From Poa pratensis (lineage: Eukaryota > Streptophyta > Magnoliopsida > Poales > Poaceae), in assembly GCA_947311845.1 (NCBI GenBank), contig CAMZMU010000107.1, positions 18,001,166 through 18,065,165 of the forward strand: a stretch of 64,000 nucleotides of DNA. The letters are read 5' to 3'. Of this stretch, positions 33,504 through 45,469 are shown piece after piece. Position numbers and translations under genes: made by a program. A model generated the notes under the pieces. The model was given only the letters and a program-made list of their open reading frames with translations. It was not told the DNA's origin and searched no databases. Numbering within the stretch: position 1 is the first letter of the stretch; every line of letters starts with the position of its first letter.

Positions 33504-35223
33504 GATGTGCTGACGGCCTGATCTTGGTAGGAAATGCGTGTGGCGGTCTCGTCGTCATAGACTGCCATTTATTTTAGAGGGTCGTCATCAGAGGCGCCAA
33601 AGAAGATCTCTCGCGATTGCACCAAGGCAGCGGCAGAAAAATGTGGACCGCTCTATCAGAATGGGAAGCGTTTGAAAGGGAGCACAAACCTGAAAAGGCA
33701 GGTGCGAAATGAGCCAGATACGGCGCAATTTATTCACACAAAAATAAAATTTTGAAAACGGCGAAAGGTTCAGGTTTCATTCAATTTTTCTGATATTTTA
33801 CAATAGTTCAAATGAAATTTAAATCTAGCCTAAACCCTCCGCCTACTAACCCTACCACGCTGCGCCTCGTCGGATTAGGGTTGGACGGAATATGGATGTA
33901 AACGGATCGGGTCGGATCGGATTTTGCCTCTACTTCAAGTGTCTTCAGGCTTCTTTGTGCTATTTGGCAGGTGATTCCTATTGGCCGCCTACAGCGAGCA
34001 CTATCACCGCGTCATCTGAATGGACTCGTTGGTGGGCTTTGACCTAAGGTACCTTTCATGCTTTTCCTTTTTTTCATTTCTTGTCTTTTCTGTAAAAATG
34101 TTCACGTAGTGAAAAGAAGGTTCACGGTTTAAAAAAAATCATGGCCCAAGAAAATATGACATTCACGGTTTCGAAACATTCTTTTACCACAATAAATGAC
34201 ATCTGCAAATAAATAGAGACTATATTTTTTTAAAAACAAAATAGTGTACCTTCTCATTTGGGGAGCGTCCATTTTGACAGAACGAGCACGGAATAGACAC
34301 GGAACCTTTGAAGGCCCTGTTCGGAATGAAGGAAATGCAAAGGAATTCTACAGGTTTTGTTTTCTATGTTTTTTTTTTTCCTTTGGTGGCGTTCGGTACA
34401 CAGGAAACTGCCGTTCTCATTCCAAAGGAAAGGTTCTGTTCCTACGTTTTCCAGCATATTACATAGGAATTTTAACATCCGCCTCAAGCTCTTGGTTTCG
34501 CCGATGGCCGAGGCAAGATGCTCTGCGCGTCGACGCATATAGCCAATTAAAAAAGCCTGTGTGCACGATGGACCATGCGATGAGTACCAGAGTCGTGCTT
34601 GTGTCCAGATAAAATAATGTTAATCAACGCTTCATCAGTGCTCCTGCTTTACAACCGAATCAAAATTCTCCTTTGTTCCGATCACCTCTCGTTCCTCTGC
34701 TCTAGAAGCCTGTAGGTTCACACTGACGCTCCATGCTATTCCTGTACAGTTTTCTTCTCCTATTTGTTTTTTTTTTTTTGAGAATCTCTTTTCCTATGTT
34801 TTGGATTCCCACGTTCCTAACAGGGCGTACTACAAAATACGGCTCATGTATATTGGTCCGATTCATTCTCTGCATTCGGCGTGGCTATCCTATTATAGGA
34901 GGCCCAGACCATTTAATGCAAAAAAAACAAGGAAGGTCCAGCCCAATCATACTATAGGAAGCAGAGATTGGTCCAACATGACTTGGCGAGGTCCAACACA
35001 CGATCGAGACAACGGACCGCCGGCGGGCTCGGTCCAGCCGTGGCTCGTGTTCTTGCAGTCTGCTCAGTGCTCACCGCCGGCGCGCGTGATGCTGAAGCGA
35101 GGTAATAAAATAATCGTCTGCACGAGTCACCGTGCAACAATCTAATCATCCGAGCGCAAGAAATCTTGTCCTGCATGCGTTGCGATGTCACCGTCGCCGG
35201 AGCAACCGATCCGTCTCCTTCTC
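33504..35223. other. Intergenic spacer
   Basis: No gene was recognised. The left part is promoter-side flank of caleosin copy 2. Scattered AT-rich low-complexity tracts occur near 33720-33800 and 34080-34240. Confidence 0.4.
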
Positions 35224-35713
35224 CTACCAGTCAGGTTTCCAGCGGGGCGGGTCGCGGCGCTAGCTCCGCTGGCGGGCTGCTTTCCGCCAGCGGGAGTTAG
35301 CGGGCCGAATGCCACAGCCCACTGCTACTAGCGAGAGAGAGAGAGCGGCAGCCCGCCAGGCCGGCAGGGCACAGATCGCTCTGTTCTTTTTTGCATTTTT
35401 TCACGGATCAATCTGATTTGTCTTTTTTGCTGAGCGAAAAATATAATGTATTTTGTGCTGTAAATTTCCAGAATGTTAGTGCATATGCTTGGCTACATCC
35501 ACGTATTTCTTTTTCATTTTTTTGAAACATTTTAAAAATTCATTTCTGAACATCCGATTGATCAGTCAACACAAACACATATTAAACAAAATTGTGGTAA
35601 AATTGTATCAAATTTTGTCATAATTGTTGTAACCAACTAAAATAGATATAGCAGAACTCGATAGCACAACACTGGAAAAAGCACCAAGCAATATATCACA
35701 AGTTCAGTAGGAC

Positions 35714-36993
35714 CTACAACAACGAAGTTTCCTGCTGGCATGATTCCACTTCACAAAAAAGATCAGCAAAAACCTTGGGCTTACATTGGGCTTCTCTTGT
35801 AGCCACAAAAACCTTCTTACAGTGTTTACATTGGGCTTCTTTCAGTTTATCACCATCATCATACATGGGATCAAAATCATTCCAAATTTCAGATTTAAGC
35901 TTCCTTCGTTTTGATCTATGTGACTGACCTACGAAATTTGAAAAGGAACATATAATCATGCTAAGGCATTTGCTATTTAAGACATGCACACAGTTGACAT
36001 GAAAACTTAAAAGGAATATGCATGGTAACTTACAAGGAATCTCATAATGTTTTGGTGGGGATCGTTTGACACCTATTGTTTGTGGGGATGTTTGAGATAA
36101 CATTGCATTAGCACCCGGGGATCCAACTACAGGCACTAGAGGTGACCTCCTCTTCTTTGGTGGTGCTTTTGGGGTCTTCTTTTTTGTCCTGAATTTTGGA
36201 AAGAGCATATGTATAGTCAGGACATGGTATATCCAGTAGATGTGACATGGTATAGTCAGGATACTATTTGCAGCCATGCTATCCAAGCTTAATTTAACTT
36301 CAAAATAAATTTACATCCAAGAAAAATATTCGAGTCAGGATATGTGAAAATTGGCTTTGTAATGCAAAGCAATATCAATCGGAATTGGACATCTCGAATG
36401 AGTACCAACAGGCACCTCCTCTGAAGTACAACTTACTTCAGTAGAAGCTTCTATCAACATGCTGCTATTCTAACAAAGGTCACTGGATCAATATAATTAA
36501 TAGAATAGAAAATCACGATGCCCCAATCTAACAAAGGTCACTGGATCAATATATGCCCCAATCACAGCAACATAAACAGACCATGGAAAGAACAACAAAG
36601 AAAGTGAGGCAAAGAACCTTGAGCGTCCTGCGATTGACGGGGTGCAGAGGCAGAGGCAGCAGCTGGGTAAGGAGCATGGGCTTGGGGCGGAGATGGCGTA
36701 GCGACGACGAGCGACCGATGAACTCCCGCATCAGGGGCATGGGCGGGGGCCGGAGGGATGACGGCGAGCGACGGAGCTCCGGCGTCAGGGGCATGGGCGG
36801 GGGCCGGAGGGATGAAGACGAGCGACGGAGCTCCGGCGTCAGGGGCATGTGCGGGGGCCGGATGTGGAGATCTCGGCGCTACCGCCGCCGTCGACCCCAA
36901 CGGCGCCGCCGTCGGGAGATCTTTCCCCATCTTCGTCGACCTACGCGTACGTTGTGTGTGTTGGTCGCGGGTCGAGCAGGTCCGCAGTATCAC
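35714..36993 (-). pseudogene. Truncated hAT transposase N-terminus with BED finger
   Basis: The minus-strand gene model runs from about 36993. The proline-rich first exon carries three 18-residue repeats (PAPAHAPDAGAPSL...). A basic piece follows (TKKKTPKAPPKKRRSPLVP), with donor TT|GTAAGT near 36032, then an exon from CGTAG|GTCAGTC (about 35932) encoding SEIWNDFDPMYDDG and AQCKHCKK, the first half of a BED zinc finger. The expected paired His residues are absent: the text jumps to a duplicated REAQCK and ends in a stop at 35714. Exon borders are inferred. The gene lost its catalytic part. Confidence 0.7.
36725..36865 (-). repeat. 54-bp in-frame tandem repeat
   Basis: Nearly three copies of a 54-bp unit (CAGGGGCATGGGCGGGGGCC on the plus strand at 36733, 36787 and 36841 with minor changes) encode an 18-residue Pro/Ala-rich repeat in the first exon of the hAT gene on the minus strand. 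Confidence 0.85.
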
Positions 36994-37123
36994 TACGCGG
37001 CGTGCCGCTTCAGCCCGCTAGGAGTTGCGCGGGTGGCCCAGCGGCGCTTTGCGGGCCTAATATGCGGGCTGGCGTAGCGGCGCAGCGGGTTGGCCCGCCC
37101 CGCTGGAAATCTTACCTACCAGT

Positions 37124-38479
37124 AAAAACCGTAGCTAGCTAAGAGCGGTTGCCCAGTTTGGGCGTAAACAAAGGAAAACAAAGGGCGGGCGCCTGTCTCG
37201 ATCGCTCGCTTTCCCTGTCGTCCGACGCAGCAAGTTGTTTTAAGTTATCCGCGAGGAGGAGGAGCATGGTTGCGTACGTGGACCGGCACCCCCGGCCCTT
37301 TCACTAGATTAATCACCCGCCCCGTCGTCCATCAGGAGTAATAAAGTAGCGCGCCGTTCCATCGCCCCGTCGTCACGATGCCGACCAGCCGCAATGATAC
37401 AGGTTAATAATTTTACCCTCGTCCTTTCCGGCCGGCGACAAATCCTACTGTCCGAAATGTCTAGTCGGTCTCCGCATCACCATCAGAAGATGTGATCGGA
37501 CGGCGTGGGGGTGGGTGACGGGGCACGTCGCCGTGATATGTGCTGAATTTTAACTTGCTCATACTCTGCTTGATTGTAGCTCCACCCACCAAGAAATTAT
37601 GGGGGCACATGGACATGGGTGGGGGCTCTTATCGGCAGTAGGTCACCCCTACCCCTACAGCTCCGTGACACGGCAACAACGGTTTCGGCGCCGCAAGTTT
37701 TCGGGCGGCCCTGATGATCTTGTGTTGCACGCCGCTACTACAGTTGCGGCTACGTGTATGATCTCTCTTCTCCAGCCGAAAAGGCGATATGCTTTGAGTC
37801 GAGACCGCATCTCAAGACGAATGGCCAGCTTCGACCACGCCAGCAAAACAGAATCAATGCTTGCTTGATCGGTGGCAGATGATGAGCAGCAAGATACGAT
37901 GCCCCGAGAAAAACACGCCGAAAAGAGCGCGCGTGTGTACGTACGTTGCTGTCCGCCCTTTGAGCAAGTTCAAGAGGCACTAGCTGTTTAACGGCGTATC
38001 ATTTCTTTTTTAAACAAGGTTTTAGCCGTGTCTGATAAACATTTCTGCAACAGCAGTAGGCTACCATTAATTTACATTTACACTTTTCTGTTGCTCCTCC
38101 TTCCAGAGGGAGCAGCGAGAAAGAAAAACTTGGTTTCTTCTGCAGCGTTCGTTAAAAACTCGGTGGCCGGTTTCGTTCTCTACATTTTTATCCCCATTAT
38201 TTCCCGCGACGACTCTGCGCCTCCAAGGAGGAAAGAGTCGCCAGCGTCGGCACGCGCGCGTGCGTGCACGTCGTCGTGGATCTCAATCTAGCTCCTCCCC
38301 GGACCCGGTGAGGGCGGCCAAGTACATGCTCCGATCCGGTCTTGTTTAGGTGACCGGAGACGCCAGCCGGCCGGCCTGCCGCTGCACCGAGGAAAACAGA
38401 GAGATGGCGACGACGACGTGAGTACGCCGCCGGCCTTGCGTTCTTGCGAGAGTCGCGCACCCCGCCCTTGGTTGGTTAA
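37124..38479. other. Intergenic spacer
   Basis: Mixed-composition DNA with no recognised gene; the right end is the 3' flank of the Nudix gene. Confidence 0.4.
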
Positions 38480-39061
38480 TCACAGGGCGGACTGCAGCTT
38501 GGCGTGCCGGTCCACGAGCTGCTGGAGCGCCTCCCGCATCCACCCGTGCTGGCATCCGTCCATCACCTGCTCTACCGATGCCTGCTCAAATCAATGGGAA
38601 AAGCACACGTTTAGACTACACGATTCTTAATTTGGCTTCGCAACAGCTAGACTCTCGCAAGAATGAACGAAGCTGTAACTCACCCAGGTGCGCTTGCGGG
38701 ACGCCATCTCGGGCCACTGGTGGAGCTCGTCGGTGACGCGGAGCGGGAACATGTACCCCTCGTAGGTCTGCTTGTACCGGCGGCTCTGGTAGTGCCAGTA
38801 CCCCAGCACGCTGCCGGTCTCGCCGCGGACGCCGGCCTCCTCCAGGGCCTCGCGCCGGGCCGCGTCGTCCATGGACTCGTCGATCTCCCACCCGCCCTTG
38901 GGGAACATCATGCCGTGCCCCTTCTGCGAGCTGATCACCAGCACCTCCAGCTCGCCGTCGTCGCGGACCAGGTACGGGATGCACCCGACCACGATGCGCC
39001 CGCCGGTGCGCGGGCTGTACCGCTGCAGCTCGCGGCCCTGCCTCGCAACAAGAACGGCCAT
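38480..39061 (-). CDS. Nudix hydrolase (two exons)
   Basis: Exons 39061-38684 and 38581-38480 on the minus strand, joined in phase 0 by a 102-bp GT-AG intron (TGG|GTGAGT ... GAGCAG|GCA), give a 159-residue protein. The Nudix box is complete: GGWEIDESMDDAARREALEE followed by AGV, matching GX5EX7REUXEEXGU, at about residues 56-78. The upstream strand VVGCIPYLV and MMFPKGGW are typical of plant NUDT12/13/16/17/18-type enzymes, which hydrolyse diphosphoinositol polyphosphates or dinucleoside polyphosphates. The C-terminal exon (ASVEQVMDGCQHGWMREALQ) forms the usual closing helix. No clear transit peptide is visible although relatives are often mitochondrial. A TATA-like TATTAATA lies about 120 bp upstream. 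Confidence 0.93.
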
Positions 39062-39182
39062 CTCAAACTTTTCCTTTTAGATTAGAGATGGTGTGGGGAA
39101 GAGAGGATAGATGAGATGATAGATGGATGGATGCTGAAGCAGCTAGCAGCTGTTGGTTGCGGCCATGGAGCTTCGGATCCGG

Positions 39183-39190
39183 GTATTAAT
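39183..39190 (-). promoter_or_regulatory. Likely TATA box of the Nudix gene
   Basis: GGTATTAATAGG reads almost the same on both strands. On the minus strand TATTAATA sits about 125 bp before the ATG. Confidence 0.5.
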
Positions 39191-41640
39191 AGGCGGAACG
39201 CATCAGGTCAATGGAGCTATTGTATCGTTGCGAGCGGACGAGTAGGTAACATGGGGTGGAGCATGGGCTAGCTATGGACCAGCACCAGATTAGCTTAAGC
39301 GGGCACCATGGACGCGGTGCATGGCTCCCCTATGGCCGACGGGCGTCGCTCGGGCAGGCCATGTGCCTGGTCCAGGGTTTCCGTTCGAGTTATAATTAAT
39401 AACCTTTCACGGATAGGGAAGAAGACATAATAATGTCAAATAAAAAAGGAGAGAAAGTTAGAATGTGCTACAGGACAGGTGCACAAGTTTTTCCGGAATA
39501 CTTGAGTTTAAGTACACCTGTGAGCGTGTGATGTTTTCAAATGGAAGAAAGTTTGCGAATGGTCTTTTCCTTTAACAAGTACTTGTCCTCTAGTCATACT
39601 GCGGCACTTGATCATAAAAACACGATCTAGTACGAAAATTTTGCATGCCGTTGCATCACCTATGATTTGTATAGTGTATTTTCGAAAGAAAAGACAAGAT
39701 GTTTTCTTGAAACATAAGAGTATTGTGCACTATTTTCAACTTTGGAGGCTTTGGGATGAGTTGTGCGTTCATACTACGTCGCTTCTACATCATTCCGTTA
39801 AAAATCTGCTACGTGGTGGAGCAATGTGAAGCGATGGTCACCACACAAAAATAAGACATCTATCTCTCTCCTCACAAAGAAAAACACATATTGTACTTCA
39901 TTTCGAATAGAGTAACAAAATGGATGCTCGGTTATCGATAACTTACTTGTATTCTTAATCCCATTCAGATTTGTAGCCATTTAAATCAACACAAGACTAT
40001 TCTCATCTCCAACTTACTTCACATATAACCTAAAACCTAAAAAATTGCAGCGCCATTAATTTGATCGTAAGCCTCAACACAACAACATCGGGATGTGATG
40101 TGTAGTTAGACATAAGAAGATTTTAGACATTCTAAAGAAGAAGTTTTTTGACATCCAAAATCTAGCAAAAAAAAAATCCCATTTTGATTAACCAAACCTT
40201 TTCCATTTTGAGACTATTTTTCACAATAGGCAATAAATTAAGTTTACCACAACACGGTTCAAAGATATCGAACTAAAACTCAATTATTTTTGAATGCTGG
40301 CATTCGTTATGCCATCCGATTAGATAGAAAGATGTTTATGTACATAGTCCTATTGCAAAAGGATGCAAAAGACAGAAAAAGGACAAAAAATAAAACACCA
40401 CAGGGCTACAAACTACAAAGCGACTCACAAGTAAATGTGTACTACTTTCGTAAACGTTAACACCCTATAAAGTGTAAGCGCGGGGGAACACACTACGGGT
40501 AAATACATGATGAAAACATGCTATATAAATACACCACGAAAGTTTTTTTCGAAATCATCCTTAGGTTTAAAGAGTGTGTATTTTGTGCTCTAGAGCGCAT
40601 GCTGCATTTATCATTGCACAACTGAGTGGACATGATAGTTTATGTACCATGTGTGCATGCACGTTTGTATTTCCGGTTAAAAATATAAATGGGGAGATGG
40701 AATACAATTTTAGTGATTTGAAGTAGCCAGGTTTGTTATTTTTGTATAGCTCATTGTTGAATTGTGATTTTCACTAAACATGAAACCTAGAACAAACTAG
40801 TGTCATTTGCATATCATTTTTTATGATTTTGGGATTAATGCAAATTATTATTTGAAAAGGAGGACATGAAATTAGTGTTTTTCTTTTTTTAATTAGGACA
40901 AAATTATTGGTGCTAAGTTATCTAACGTCTAATATATAAGGTGGTGTAAGTAGACTATAATAATTTAAATAACATATTTTTGCTGATTTGGATAAGAGAG
41001 AAAGAGCGGGCTATTAATTAAGAGCTAGCTGCACAACGTGCTACAAAAAACTTTGTGAAAGTGTAATGTGTGTCAAATATTAATTAATTAGTACATTTTA
41101 TAGCTAATTACTAAACAGGTTGGTTAGTGGACTGGATATGGATGGCATAGCAATGACACACATATGTGTTGTGTTTACTATTATCCTTGGTCTAACAAAA
41201 CTATTGCGCATCACCATCAATCTGGCCGGGTGTAATGTTACTTTTATCCGCGTGATGCTTTGAGTAATAAAATGTCCTTTATCGAAAAAATGATCATCAA
41301 TCTACCATGGCACCATCTACTACGCGAGTATGATAGTGACCGCGGTACATAGGCCGCCTCCACCCAAAGAAGTTACCACCGGAGTCTTGGAAACATGTCT
41401 GTTCGCCAGAGTGCAGAGACAAGGAACGCTACCGTGGAGTGCTCAAACACTGCTTAACCCCTGTAGAGGGCGATTCGAGGTGAGGAGAGCGAGCGGGAAA
41501 GCGTGTCTGTGTATGTTGCCCTGTCCTCCACAGCTACTATTTTTGTTTTCAGCGCGCGTACGCTCACACGTGTATGCAGACACGCTAGCTCGATCTCACT
41601 ATGCTGCCCCTGATCTTCCTCTCATCGCCTCCTATGCATA
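39191..41640. other. Intergenic spacer, AT-rich
   Basis: No gene, complete transposon or RNA gene was recognised. The DNA is AT-rich with short broken frames. Confidence 0.4.
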
Positions 41641-41654
41641 TGCATATGCATATG
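41632..41654 (+). repeat. ATGCAT microsatellite
   Basis: About three and a half units of CATATG/TGCATA-type hexamer, immediately left of an inverted-repeat element whose target duplication appears to lie in this tract. Confidence 0.7.
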
Positions 41655-41996
41655 AGTATTTTTTTTAAACCAAATTTTGCCCTTAGCCAAAATTTGTCTG
41701 ACCCCTCGTGAAACTATTACACAGTCTAGCCTCATAGCTCGACCCCATCTAGAATAGAGCCGATGTTGTGCATGCAAACGCCAAGGAAAAATTGCGAAAA
41801 ATTGCTCCAAGGGTTAGGTGCCAATGACACTAGCATCGACCTCACTTCAGCGCCGGGCTAACCTGACAGCTACCTACATAACTTCGGCGCCATGGTCAAT
41901 GGCGTCAAGTCGAGGGGACATATTTCGAAATAGTTTTGTCGAGAGGCCAAATTGAAATTTAGCTTCGGCTAGGGGCCAAATTTAACAAAAAATACT
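41655..41996. mobile_element. Small TIR element (342 bp)
   Basis: AGTATTTTTTTTAAACCAAA at the left faces an inverted AGTATTTTTTGTTAAATTTG at the right, followed inward by GCCCTTAGCC and GCCCCTAGCC. GCATATG occurs directly outside both ends (41648-41654 and 41997-42003), but the left copy is part of a microsatellite, so the duplication is not certain. No coding capacity. Confidence 0.6.
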
Positions 41997-42003
41997 GCAT
42001 ATG

Positions 42004-43384
42004 ACGAGCTTATCGTGTATCGACCCTCTCCCTTGTCTTTGTTAAACAGCTAAAGTCCACGGATGCATATGGCCAAGTCCATCTTCTCCATCAATCAGTC
42101 CGGCACTGCGCTGATCGTATCAATTAGTCCCTTGCTTTATCATATATATCGCTGTGGTGACGCACTGAGTGTGTTGTGTCCAACTCTCTTTGCCGTGCGC
42201 TCTCATTTCACTGTTATTTTTACGGTCTGAACTCTTGTAAGATTCTTGAGGTAAGTGTGGTATGGACAGCAATTGGTACCTGCAGCTGGTTAGTATCAAC
42301 GAGCTACTAATCTATAGCCACACGTGGTAAACGCAGATTATGGAGGGTATATTGATAAATATGACCACGTTTTGCGGACACTGCGAATGAAAGTCCGGGT
42401 AACTTTTCACGGGTGCGACGGTCTAACTCTGCTGCCTACGTACTACGCCGACCGTCGTTCTAGACGCTCTTGTCACCGACCGCGAAATTGGGCAGAAGAA
42501 CGGCGCCGATGCAAATTTCTGGGCTATAGTATATGTTGCGAAAGTATATATAACCGGGTGCGGGCCGGCAGTTTTCCAAAAGGCGAAAACCGTTGGTGGA
42601 TTGTTTGTTTCTGGATCGATAGACTGGTTGGTAGTAGTGGCTTGCTTAGTTCAACTACTGACGTCGTCCACATAGACACACTGTGGTGACTGGCACGGAA
42701 GTTGCACTACTAATCGTCTAATAATCATGCTGAGACTGCACAAAAAAGGTGGCGGATAACTACGTACTCTCAGAGACAAAGTCACGGAGCTTGGCTTGCT
42801 AGAGGTTCAAACAAAAAAGTCTTGAACCCTAGCTAGCTAGATCCGTCGAACCAGCTGGGTCTCTGCTAATTCACGGACCGGATCCGCAACCTCCGTTGAT
42901 TGTAGACTTTTCGTGTCCAGGGATCTTCTTCTAGTAACATTAATGGTAGCGGATAATTGATACGACTGGGCACAAGCCTAGAGCGACCCAGAGCGACGAG
43001 GCGGCGAGCGCGACGGCCGGCGGCGTGGTCCGTCCCTTCGCCCACCAACCGGACCGCCGATCAAGCGGGGACACCGTCGCCTCGCGCGCCCATCGATCGT
43101 CTGGTCGAACGTCCAATTAAGTGACCGCGGAACTGGGTAGGGCAAGCCATGTGCACGAGATATGTCTCTGAGCTCTGATTGCCGGCGTCCCGGACGTCCA
43201 GTTTATGATTTGCATGCGCGGTCTCCAGCAACATGGGCATGCGTCGAGATCAGATCGATAGATGGACTGAGCCGGGAGGCAGGTGTGCGGTGGCGCTCGC
43301 TTGATGCTGAGCCTCGCAATTCAAGGCCGGCCGCAACAGCCGACATGTGTGTCCAAGTTGTTGTCATATCCTCTGTTTTTCTGT
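42004..43384. other. Intergenic spacer
   Basis: No convincing gene or bounded repeat was recognised. Confidence 0.35.
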
Positions 43385-43570
43385 TTGCGAAACTGACCCG
43401 ACGGTCGGGTCTTTTAGATTGACAAAGTTGTTATAGGCGGCTCGCTGTCGACGTGAACGTTGCCTCCCACTAAAAAATATTTCGACTAAATGAGAAACAC
43501 CAATTTCAAATATGTGATTCGAACTCTGGTGTGCTGGGTACAACCACCCTCCTAACCATCCTATCTTGGC
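43385..43570 (-). mobile_element. Au-like SINE, diverged
   Basis: Read on the minus strand, GATAGGATGGTTAGGAGGGT, a B-box-like GTTCGAATC, GGTGTTTCTCATTTAGTCG and AGTGGGAGGCAACGTTCACG follow the order found in the SINE at 59639. The 3' part (CTATAACAACTTTGTCAATC) is diverged and the end is lost. It is a tRNA-derived SINE relic. Confidence 0.7.
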
Positions 43571-44860
43571 TCGTCGGCCAACTTTGTTTGTTTGGATGCA
43601 AATCTTGGTTAGTCTCACCTATTTTCATGGCTGAATCTACCATCCATCACCACACTTGGACAACTGTACGCGACATATCAATGTAGCGACGACGACGTGG
43701 CATGGCGGTGGCAGAGGTCAACGGCGATGATGTGGCATGGCGGCGGCGTAGCTCGACGGACGACGATGCGACATGGCGGCGGCGGAGCTGGACGCCGACG
43801 ACGGAGTGTGAGGTGGCGGTGAAGATTGCGGCGGAGCATCGCAAACACACCATAAACGCCATCACAAGCATACGGAGGTTGAAGAAGAGACGTACGACAA
43901 GAAACGGTCTAAATACGCGCACATACGGCACAAGATCTATTCATCTACAATCACGGAAACGAAAAACTTACAACACGAGAGTTATGTAAAATGACGAGAT
44001 GAAGCTACTCCTAAAAGGAAACTTCAAACATTCGAGCATGTGCGATTAATTTGACGAAATTCGTCAAAAAAAAAAACTTCAAACATCAACACGAAATTAG
44101 AAGTTAACAATTAACAAAAGTCTGAACCGATTGTCAGAATGGAACCACATCATCAACGCGCATCATTTTTGTGTAGAGCTTATTTTAATTCGAGTACTGT
44201 AGCACTAGTTGAAAGAAAGAAGAAAGAGTAAGCACAAAGAGGATGAGGGGAAGCCAAAGGTCATGGACCCTTGGCCTGACGCTGTTTTAATAGGCGCGCT
44301 GGCCTGCCCTAGGAGGCCATACAGTCAACCAATCGTCGTGCGGTTGCAGCTGGTGGGCCTGCGGGCTACCGAACGCGCCCATATACATCATGCGGATGTA
44401 CATGTACATGCGCCGAGGCATGGAGCCAACCAAGCGAAAGTTCGTGCAATTCTTCCCTGAAATTGCCGGGTATGTGCGGCCTCAGCTTTATTTCACCGGC
44501 CGGTCCACCTTCGTCAAGCGATGCATGCATGTGCCTCTGCATGGACTCACATGCACATGCACGTTCAAGTGCACGTACGTATTGATTTTACTTCAGAAAA
44601 AGTTGCATCCTTGAGCTCTCGATCGCTGAATCTTCTTCCCCCGTGCGTGCTACCGATAACAGAATTTTTACTACTCGAAGCCTGGTCTATTGCTGAAAGT
44701 ACATGCGTTTGAATAGTTGTACTGTACTAATTAGTTAGCTTATGTCTATGATAAAGTGACTAGTAGTTGGAATTGTATGCAACAATTGGGGACGCATACA
44801 CTTCGGCACTTGCATTTTGAAGCCATGTGCTAAGGGTAAGTTTCTTATTCAATTGGCTTG
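43571..44860. other. Intergenic spacer
   Basis: A GACGACG-rich tract (43690-43830) and a CATGCA/TGCACA-rich tract (44390-44580) occur, but no gene was recognised. Confidence 0.35.
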
Positions 44861-45026
44861 GGCGTCCCGACCTTTAACCTTCGCTTTGATTTGATGTCGA
44901 CTCGGTGAAGGAGTGTTGTTCTCTCTTCATTGAGCATCACGGGTTCACCAAGGAAGGCCACGACAAGTCTTCTCATGCTCGTCGCTTGAGCGATTTGGAA
45001 CGACAGGAACGCGAGACGGCGAGAGT
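44845..45026 (-). pseudogene. Right half of a coding-like segment split by the CACTA insertion
   Basis: On the minus strand the DNA beyond the CACTA end encodes RRLAFLSFQIAQATSMRRL, then VVAFLGEPVMLNEERTTLLH and a terminal PKPIE followed by TAA. The other half lies at 48692-48798. The two halves do not stay in one frame when joined, so the segment was already decayed or is not a single exon. I do not recognise the family. Confidence 0.35.
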
Positions 45027-45189
45027 CACTACAGGAATGGTGATCCATGCCGACGGTCAAACCCTGTGCCGACGGCTTTTTATCGGGGCCGTCGGCATAG
45101 GTCCCGACGAGGCCAGCCGTCGGCATAGGTAAGCCGTAGGCATAGCTTTTTCCCTATTATTCATCTAATATGGAATAATTCATATCTTT

Positions 45190-45465
45190 TAATCTATAAA
45201 TCGAAATTTAACAAATAAAATGTCTAAATCGATTAGAAAAATTAGAGGAATCCAAATATGACATCCATATCATCTTTTTCATCAAGTTTATGACTTTTCG
45301 CAACATATTTTTGGTACTTGCATAATAAAATAGTCATTTTTGGCACTTAAAAAATAGAAAATGATATTTATAATAAAATTTTAAAAATTGTGTTTGGCAA
45401 CAATGTTTGCCATACCAAGACACACATATGTGTCAATATATGGAAACTTTATCACAAACTATGGC
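45190..45465 (-). repeat. Inverted copy of the 650-bp repeat's second half
   Basis: Read on the minus strand, this stretch (CATAGTTTGTGATAAAGTTT, TGTGTGTCTTGGTATGGCAA, TATAAATATCATTTTCTATT) aligns with the second half of each tandem unit (for example 45690-45880: CATAGTTTGTGATAATGTGC, TGTGTCTTGTTATGACAAAC). It lies inverted at the left of the array, so the transcript or single strand could form a long hairpin. Confidence 0.75.
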
Positions 45466-45469
45466 ACAG

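Larger units (their letters stand above)
35232..37115 (-). mobile_element. Deleted hAT element
   Basis: Ends of the form GTTTCCAGCGGGGCGGGTC (35235) and, inverted at the right, ATTTCCAGCGGGGCGGGCC are flanked by a perfect 8-bp duplication CTACCAGT (35224-35231 and 37116-37123). Inside, on the minus strand, are a proline-rich N-terminal exon, a basic linker exon and a BED zinc-finger exon, but only about 480 bp follow and no catalytic or dimerisation domain is present. It is a non-autonomous derivative of a hAT element. Subterminal GCGGGCTGC/GCCCGC-rich repeats mark both ends. Confidence 0.9.

Noticed and set aside
41200..41300. Retrotransposon-like 3' tail (GTGATGCTTTGAGTAATAAAATG) near 41253.
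   Set aside because: Resembles the 3' end of plant LINEs, but no upstream LINE coding text or target duplication was seen.
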